Of a stretch of DNA of 64,000 nucleotides, positions 57,409 to 64,000 are shown one piece after another; position 1 is the stretch's first letter, and each line of letters opens with the position of its first letter. The translations under genes were made by a program, and so were the position numbers. The DNA is from Gloeopeniophorella convolvens (lineage: Eukaryota > Basidiomycota > Agaricomycetes > Russulales). Where the stretch lies: the NCBI GenBank assembly GCA_022496205.1, contig WTXD01000022.1:62001-126000 (forward strand), given 5' to 3'. Below the pieces are notes generated by a model. That model did no database searches and was not told where the DNA came from. It saw only the letters and a list, made by a program, of their open reading frames with translations.

Positions 57409-59809
57409 CTAAGCTTGAGCGGAAGCGTCGCAACCTTTTTGTTGCGTTCCGCACGCGGTAACTGTCAGATCACCCTTGTTTCCCGACGCATTCGCAGCAT
57501 TAGAGCACAAATTTTGTTGCACGTCACTGCAGATAGTTCAGTGAGCAAGACACGTGCCAATGATCGCACTAAAGCCATACCATGAGCGAATAAGTGCGCT
57601 CTGCAAGTTGTTGAAGACGGAATTGCCTTCTACCTGAAACTGCCCGTTACCGACTGCCGTGACAGGCGGTGCAGATGCTCCGAGCGAGCCGGTAAAGGTC
57701 TGTAGATTTCCTCCACTTGCAGCCGAAGCTGAGCTGCCCGAGTTGGAGCTGGAGCTGGAGCTGGCAGCCTGGAAAGATCCAGTCAGCATTACGGGAGCAC
57801 GTGATGACGAGAGAAACGAAGCACAGGAGCAGTAGAAGACGATGAAGGGTCGGCGACGGCTGATCCAGATGGACTAGCACTGGAGCCAGCGCTAACCACA
57901 GGCCTTCCCTGGTTGTCGATGGGCGTCACATCTGCAAAGTTGGTCGTCTGGCCGAAGACAGCATTGAAAGCTAGGGGAAATACGTCTCAAAATCGATCAT
58001 AAGCACAGGTAGGGACGGTGAGGTACGAACCATCGGCCTGAGCCCCGGTCGGAGCTGTAGCAGCGTCAGCAGCAGCTTCAGCCTGCGTGCACAGGTCCTT
58101 GGCAGCCTGATTCGCGCCACACGCGTTCGTCAGCTGGTTGCAAATGAACTGGCTGATGACGTCAATGTTGTCTGCGGAGCCGTGGTTGAACGACGCTGTG
58201 ATTGTCGGTGTGAGTGAGCGACCTCCAAGAAGCACGAAAGTAATTATAACGTACTCTGGTCGACAGGCACAAATGCAGTCTCCTTCCTGCCATCGAGACC
58301 GGCAGCGAATTTGATTTCCGGTGTCGTGCATTTACCAAAGTCGGCAGCTCCGGAATCACTGGATCCAGATGTTGAGGAAGAGGAGGAACCGGTGTTGGAA
58401 CTCGCAGACGAAGACGTTGCGCCGGCCGCAGCAGCAGTGGCGGATGCTGATGCGGACGCGGATGCGGATACGGACGACGCTGATGTAGAAGCGGCTGGAG
58501 GAGGCGCCGCACCGCCAACTGGGTTGCCCTGATCATCCAGCGGAATAATGGAGGCGAAGTTCGTCGTGATGCCGAACACAGAGTTGAACGCGTCTGCCTG
58601 TGCCCCCGTTTTCGCCGTCTCGCCATCCGCTGCAGCTTCTGCAGCAGAACAGGTTGCCAGGGCAGTTTGGTCTGCCCCGCAGCTATTGACAAGAGTATCG
58701 CAGATGGCCTTAGAGATGATATCGATGTTCTGCGCAGAACCATGGTTGAACGACGCTGAAAAAAGCCAATACTGAGCGCGGAAATCAACGCGAGACTGAT
58801 TGGGACTTACTCTGATCGGCTGGCTCAAAGCTGGTCTCCTTGCGGTCGTCAAAGCCGGGGCCAAACACGATCTGCGGCTTTGAGCAGCTGCCAAAGTTCC
58901 CGAACGACCCGGAGTCGCCAACAGTGACAGTGACAGCTGTGCCAGGAGCCACGGCTGTAGCAGTCGCAGCGCCACTCGCAGTGACGGTCACAGCAGTCTG
59001 AAAGACGGGTCAGGATGCCAAAGCAAGAGGGGTGCATTAAGAGCATACGTTACAGACCGTTTCTTTGGCCTCCAATACTGCAGGAGAGGACTGGGGTGCT
59101 GAAGATGGGCTACTTGTTGTCTGGGCCGAGCTGCTATTACCAGACGCAGCCACAACTCCGCCAAACGGCTCCGTGTTGGGTTGGGAGCCCTTCAGGACCG
59201 ACTTGCCGAGGGCAGGGTCGAAGAATACATTCGGGTCATTAGCAGGATCCTGAGCCTGGACGAGGCCATTGAGTTCTGGGTGCGCTGGCGCTTCCTCGCA
59301 GAACACAGAGTTACGGTCCGTTGGTGGAGTGGTTGTGAAGTCCTTGAGAACCTGGGGTCAGTTGCTAAGTTCGTGCATCTCATTGACCAACGCACCGGAA
59401 GGGTATTCTTCTCCGCTTGGCGATACTCCTTGGCGAGATCGAGCATAGTGGCCTGCGTCGCCGCATCGAATTGTTTGCTCGCATCTGACTTCGGTCAGCT
59501 GACCCCTTGGGTTCGACGTGAGGGAATCGACTAACCAATGATAGAGTCGGCGAACTGCTGTTGAGAGCACTCGGGCTGCGCCGCGAGAAGCGGGGTGATG
59601 GCATCGCCTGAAAGTTTACCACAAACAGCACCAGGGCATGCAGTAGCAAGTTTATCGATCACAGCAGGATGCTCCTGACCAAATCTACGGGGATGAAGGA
59701 ACACCGGCTTCCCATCCCTCTCCAACCAACGCATGCGCCCGAGCGCAGGGTCGGACAGAGCGAGCACGGACAACGCTACGAGACCAAGGAAGGACTTGTT
59801 CAAAACCAT
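57409..59809 (-). CDS. Secreted, modular Ser/Ala-rich protein (unknown function, possibly cell wall)
   Basis: A signal peptide (NKSFLGLVALSVLALSDPALG) starts from the ATG at 59809. A conserved N-terminal domain follows (RFGQEHPAVIDKLATACPG, then AVCGKLSGDAITPLLAAQPE) and ends near AKEYRQAEKNT. After NSVFCEEAPAHPELNGLVQA and a Ser/Thr/Ala linker come repeated modules. Each has a CxxPxIxFxxGxDxRKETxFxPxDQ part (SCSKPQIVFGPGFDDRKETS and KCTTPEIKFAAGLDGRKETA) and an SFNHGSA(Q/D)NID(I/V)IS part with IC..L.N.CGA. It then has TGAQADAFNxVFGxTTNFA. Ser-rich linkers separate the modules. The last exon ends TVTACGTQQKGCDASAQA at TAG 57409. There are about eight introns. The family is widespread in mushrooms as far as I know, without a defined role. 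Confidence 0.75.
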
Positions 59810-61700
59810 ACTGAACAGTAACAAGTGCAAAATGCTGCGCAATGCGGTAGAGAAAGGTAAAGGATCTGGAAAGCGGGCCCGGCGCTGACAATAGAAAACG
59901 ACACCTGGTCGAAAAGAGAGAACGAGAAGATACGGAAGGAACGCCGTTCAACGACACCTGCAAAGTTGAAGAGAAAGAGATGACGGGTGGCGAAGGTCTG
60001 GTCCACCCTTATATACCCGACTCGGCGGCCCTGGCTGGGAACCGGCTGGAGTGTTGTTGGCGAGCCTATCCCCAGTCTCGGGTCGTTGTCTTGTCGGAAG
60101 TCCACGACAACACGATAGTCGTCTGCGATAGCCACCTGACGCACTCCGACCCACAGTTCAGGATTAGGGGGCTGCTATCGGGGATCCGGGGCATATAAGG
60201 GCACATCCAGTCGTTCTCACAGAGCGAGTCTCCCCTGTGCAATTGTTATGCAATCGTCTGCCCATGAGCGGGGTTATTGGCTTGTTGTTAGGCAGAAAAG
60301 GTAACATACCCACTTCGAAGACCAAAGCTTTCCTTTTCCAGTGTTGTTGCGTCCTTGCTCGGAATTTACTGACGACAGTGCAACGTACCCCCTCATCAGA
60401 ATGGTCGAGAAGCTTCTCGGAATTAAGCATTTACGGCTGCTCGCAACTTGCAAGTGGTGCCGAACCAGGGGCAGTGGACTATTGAATTCGTTTGAGGGTT
60501 CAAAGAGCGAGAGCCCTGCGTAGCCACGCTGCAACCTGAGCTGACTATTCGACAATGAGCACCCCTGGCCCGGGCTCCGAGCCTGCGGCCGACGGGCATA
60601 TCGGTTGACGCGATTTTGCTCGAAGATGAGGCCTTGAGGCCGAGAAATCTCCTGCTCTGGAGGGGAAGTGTTGTCATCGTTTCCCAGTCAACCGCGTCTT
60701 GAGGCATGCCTTAACGACGCGGGGGTATTGAGACGCTTCCCCTACCACGGTGTTCAGACGTCGCGCGTGCGCAGCGCCAATGTGGGTAGAGAGCCAATGT
60801 AACTCGAACGATCTTTATCGAGTGAAGCGGTGTGAAGCGGTATGGCGAAGGATGTGATTTGTCGCTACGACTTGACCGGAAGCTGTCTCAAATATAACGT
60901 GACTCCTGGAGACCGGCCACTGCTGGCCACTGTGATTCGAGGGATCTAGTCGGAGTCAATGCACGAGCCGCATACGCTCGAAAATGGACCAGACCAACCA
61001 CTGTTGACGGACGCTCGTCAGAGGTGGGAGCACGAGGAATGGCACTATCATATCCGGTAGTTACAAAGGCAAAATGGACTCCTCGCTCGACGTCACCATT
61101 ATGTACTAAGTACCAGGTCACAAACTTTGGCAACGAGAAGATAGAATGGGTTCATTGCGCGGAAAGGGGGACGAAGCTTTTGGGAGGTCGCTAGAAGCCT
61201 GCGACGGGGACGAAAGAGCGGGTCGGTGCCTGTCAATATTACTGCTCCACTCCGATTGTCGCGTGTAGCGGCGCCGCGAAGGCGCAGACAGATGGACAGA
61301 CTTTACGGACATATTCACGTTGGAAGTGCACCGCCGCCTCGCAATGACAAACACTAGCACCAAGATAGCAGACCCTGACCCTTAACAGCGGATACACTGG
61401 ACATCACGGCGATGTTTTGCTGGCACGGTTGCTAGACATTGTCATGCAATGCAACCAGGTCACCACGAGAGTGCGACCCGTGTAGAGGTGCACACGCGAC
61501 CGCGGGCTGCGGAGCCGTGCACCGCACCAGGGGAACTTGAGCGCTCTCACGCGTCCGCAGCTAAGAATCTCGCCAGCACCGCACGCAGTAGCCTGCATCG
61601 CTCACGCAGGGATTAAAGAGACTGATTCGCGCGTCATATTTTTTAGATACACGCGCGCTTCTACGTTAGCAGCGAGCCCCCCCACCCCCCGGCAAACAAA
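59810..61700. other. Gene-free region between the secreted protein and COX4
   Basis: About 1.9 kb. The first 200 bp are the upstream region of the secreted protein gene. No reading frame with a known domain, RNA gene or clear repeat was found. Short inverted or direct motifs such as TGGCCACTG repeats near 60910-60935 and GTGAAGCGGT repeats near 60822-60840 are present. Confidence 0.5.
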
Positions 61701-62335
61701 TTAGTGCGCGTGCGCATGGGCAGGCTCCTGAGAGCCGGCGTCGGACACGACGGCACTGTCGGCCGCGAAGTTGATCAGGTAGGCTGGTGCAGGGGGCGAG
61801 GTCAGCGGGCACGTTGGGGAAGCGCCAACCCAAAACGGGACACGCACCGGAACCGCACTCCGGGCACCGCGACGGCTTCTCGTTGTTGACATGGAACCAC
61901 AGGACATCATGCGAGTCCGCAGGCGAGCCCGTGCAGCCGACGGTGCGCTCAGGCTCCTATGCGCAGGGAACAGAGAGGTGAGGATACGTGACGTTGGCGC
62001 AGAGGAAAAGCGGTACGCACGACGGACAACACTTTGATGGGGTCCGCAAGCGTGCCGATGCGGCTCGCGTCGAGCGGCTCGAGGTCGAAGACGTCGACGC
62101 CCTCGAGGAGGCCGAGGACCTGCACACGGTCCAAACCGGTGGACTGCGCCTGGTCGGTGGGGGTCTCGCCGGGCTTCGCGCCGACACCGTAGATGGACGG
62201 GGCGGCAGCGTGGTGGTCGTCGGAGCGACGTACTGCGCTGCTGGAGAGCGCGCGGAGGGCAGAAGAGGGACGCTTGATGCCCGCACGGGCAGCGAGGACG
62301 GCAGGACGAGCGGAGCGGAGCGCGACGTGCAACAT
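61701..62335 (-). CDS. COX4: Cytochrome c oxidase subunit Vb (yeast COX4)
   Basis: A nuclear-encoded, zinc-binding subunit of respiratory complex IV on the matrix side of the inner mitochondrial membrane. Three exons (62021-62335, 61848-61956, 61701-61783) give 168 residues. The N-terminal 40 residues (LHVALRSARPAVLAARAGIK then RPSSALRALSSS) are an Arg/Ala/Ser presequence. The core reads DRVQVLGLLEGVDVFDLEPL and DPIKV. Exon 2 carries VGCTGSPADSHDVLWFHV and PSRCPECGS, which supply the Zn-ligand cysteines. The final exon ends in a His-rich tail (EPAHAHAH), common in basidiomycete orthologues. Confidence 0.93.
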
Positions 62336-62700
62336 GGTTTTTGGGAGGTGTGGGCGACGGTCGCAGTGAGTCGGTGGTTTGAGAGGGGGCTTGTCACACC
62401 GTTGGGCGGCCTCGTCACGGGATGGTCACACGCTTCCGCGTTTGCCCGGCGCGTCGAGTCTCGACTATCAAAATCACGGTCTAGCAAGGCCTCGCACAAT
62501 CTCGACATCTGCTCGCAATTGCTATCCCGCTCCTAAATCATCAAAATAAAGTAAAGAAAAAGGGCAATTACACGAAGGAATGTAACGAACAGTGGAAACT
62601 CGCGTAGCCGGTCGCGCTCCTAGTTGGATAGTTATAAAATGTTAAAAAAGAATAAGCCTCTGAAGAACCATCCAGGGTATACCGTACTATATAAACAGAT
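62336..62700. other. COX4 upstream region / 3' end of the next minus-strand gene
   Basis: No gene. Carries an A/T-rich stretch near 62540-62660 and a TATATAA-like element at about 62689-62695 that belongs to no obvious start on either strand. Confidence 0.45.
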
Positions 62701-64000
62701 CTACGAGCTTGCGTCCTTCGCCGTTTTTGCTATGCGGCTCATCGTGCCCCGCTCCGCCTCGATATGTTGCAACATAAGACCATCCAACCGCTGCACTGAC
62801 GCTGTCCGCCCGTCCCTCTTCAACGTATTCTTACCCTCTCCTGCTCCTACTCCTACCCCTGCTCCCCCCAGAGTACTCCGGGCTTGCGTCTCAGACGACG
62901 CCCGGGAAGACGAAGATGCCACGGCCGAGCGTGACAGGCGGTACAGGTCGTAGCTGGAAAGGGCCTGCTCGCCTTTAGCATCCTTGAAATAGGCCGTGGG
63001 CCGTGGGACATTGACAACGGGCAAGCGCTCCTGCGAAGCGTTCGTGTGCAAGGACAAGCTGTCATGCGAAGGGGTGGGCAAAAGCGAGGGGGTGACGGTC
63101 ATCCTCGGAATTTGCATGACGGACGCCTGGTCGTGCAGGTCCGGTGATGAATTCTGCATGCTGGCGTGCCCTGCAGCGTCAACGTAGACCGAATTACTTG
63201 CCACATCCGTATCGCTCTCGTCAGATGTCTCCTCCCAATCATACATCACACTGCGGTCGGTCTGAATTTGGTCGAAAAACTCGAGGGGTGAGGCCGGCGG
63301 TGGTTCAGTGTGAATTAGAGGCACAAAATGTGAAGACTGAGCCAAGAGCGACCCTAATCCGACGATGTGGCGGCGCTCCCCGAGGGTAGGTAGACGTGTT
63401 TGGGAGCTGATTACATCCAGGTGTTCTGCTGCAGAGACATATGCGGAAGGTCGTTCGGAAGAGCTACCTGGGTCCGAGGATGAGAGAGATGGGCGAGGGG
63501 ACAGCGAGCGCAGCTGAGCAGCCGTGAGAGTCGGGGACGCCTCTCTGGAGGAAAGGAAGCGTGGCGGAGGATGCAGAGAGTGAATTGCAAGGGAAGAGGA
63601 CGTTCTCGGTGGCGGAGACATATGACGAGCAAATTCCACGAGGTCACGAGACATCCTGGCATTTACCGACTCTGGCGAGTCTTCCACACCCAAGCTCTCC
63701 CTGATGGACGGAACAGAAGCGAAGAGCCCGTCGTTGAAGGCCGAGACAGTTGGAGAGATCTGCGAGTACTCAGACGTCGACGGTCGACTTGGTAAAGACG
63801 AAAACGATGGTCGACTTGGCACTGACTCCGGCTCTGCCAAATGGTCCATCGACTCGTGGTCTTGCAATGAATAGTGCGAACCACTTGTGATGCTGTCTCT
63901 GGGCATAGAAACGCTGGGCAACGTAGCCACAGACGCAGACGATGCACGGCCTCTGGGAGGAGGAAGCGGAGGTGTCATGGACACGACCCCACGACTCCTC
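62701..64000 (-). CDS. Ser/Pro-rich protein, C-terminal part (cut by right window edge)
   Basis: An open minus-strand frame of at least 430 codons ends at 62701 and runs off the right edge. The Met at 63984 is not necessarily the start, because the frame stays open to the last base. Composition is Ser/Pro/Thr-rich and largely disordered (MTPPLPPPRGRASSASVATL, LPSRPSTSEYSQISPTVSAF). More ordered pieces are NARMSRDLVEFARHMSPPP, LGERRHIVGLGSLLAQSSHF and SPLEFFDQIQTDRSVMYDWE. The last 25 residues (SVQRLDGLMLQHIEAERGTM then SRIAKTAK) look helical and amphipathic. I do not recognise it. A regulatory or signalling scaffold is possible. Confidence 0.7.
   Translation of the reverse strand, partial: RSRGVVSMTPPLPPPRGRASSASVATLPSVSMPRDSITSGSHYSLQDHESMDHLAEPESVPSRPSFSSLPSRPSTSEYSQISPTVSAFNDGLFASVPSIRESLGVEDSPESVNARMSRDLVEFARHMSPPPRTSSSLAIHSLHPPPRFLSSREASPTLTAAQLRSLSPRPSLSSSDPGSSSERPSAYVSAAEHLDVISSQTRLPTLGERRHIVGLGSLLAQSSHFVPLIHTEPPPASPLEFFDQIQTDRSVMYDWEETSDESDTDVASNSVYVDAAGHASMQNSSPDLHDQASVMQIPRMTVTPSLLPTPSHDSLSLHTNASQERLPVVNVPRPTAYFKDAKGEQALSSYDLYRLSRSAVASSSSRASSETQARSTLGGAGVGVGAGEGKNTLKRDGRTASVQRLDGLMLQHIEAERGTMSRIAKTAKDASS

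Noticed and set aside
58311..58775. Plus-strand acidic frames opposite the Ser-rich secreted protein
   Set aside because: They are the complement of its Ser/Ala-rich linker codons.

Overview
This is nuclear DNA of a filamentous basidiomycete, most likely an Agaricomycete (mushroom or polypore lineage). The protein-coding genes are cut by many introns of about 45-65 nt with GT...AG ends, there are no operons, and the fatty acid synthase is a single gene carrying all alpha and beta domains, which is the basidiomycete arrangement. Exon structures below were built by hand from splice signals, reading-frame continuity and family motifs.

Layout. 1-9.1 kb is an accessory block with three tandem, decayed copies of a DUF6533-type membrane protein gene on the minus strand, about 3.1-3.4 kb apart. 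9.1-14.0 kb holds PRM1 (plasma-membrane fusion) and ATG15 (vacuolar autophagy lipase), both on plus. 14.2-16.0 kb holds a frameshifted, 5'-truncated gene relic and a short sequence that recurs at 32.8 kb. 16.0-18.9 kb holds DBP5 (mRNA-export helicase, minus; two apparent single-base deletions) divergent from an NMN adenylyltransferase-like gene (plus). 19.1-31.8 kb is one gene, a fused type I fatty acid synthase with 19 exons and a predicted 3,927 residues. 33.3-38.2 kb is a divergent pair, GTR2 (Rag GTPase, TORC1 nutrient signalling) and a VTC4-like SPX/VTC polyphosphate polymerase.

38.2-44.3 kb is gene-poor repeat-type DNA with a perfect 29-bp inverted repeat 4.4 kb apart, a 22-bp palindrome, a decayed tRNA-like Pol III unit and an unidentified coding-like fragment. 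44.3-56.1 kb is again gene-dense: a disordered nuclear-type protein, VPS51, a cysteine-rich single-span membrane protein, a DUF427 protein, an intron-containing tRNA-Gly(GCC), a metallophosphatase, a coiled-coil protein and an amino-acid permease. 56.57-57.25 kb is a Tourist-like (PIF/Harbinger-type) MITE with a TAA target duplication. 57.4-59.8 kb is a modular secreted Ser/Ala-rich protein, 61.7-62.3 kb is cytochrome c oxidase subunit Vb (COX4), and the right edge cuts a Ser/Pro-rich protein gene.

Most genes are housekeeping (lipid synthesis, autophagy, NAD, mRNA export, phosphate storage, trafficking, respiration) and do not form one pathway. GTR2 and VTC4 share a short divergent promoter region, which could link nutrient signalling to phosphate storage. 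I found no convincing undescribed multi-gene system. The least explained material is the DUF6533 cluster, the 38-44 kb block, the 15.6/32.8 kb repeat and the modular secreted protein.
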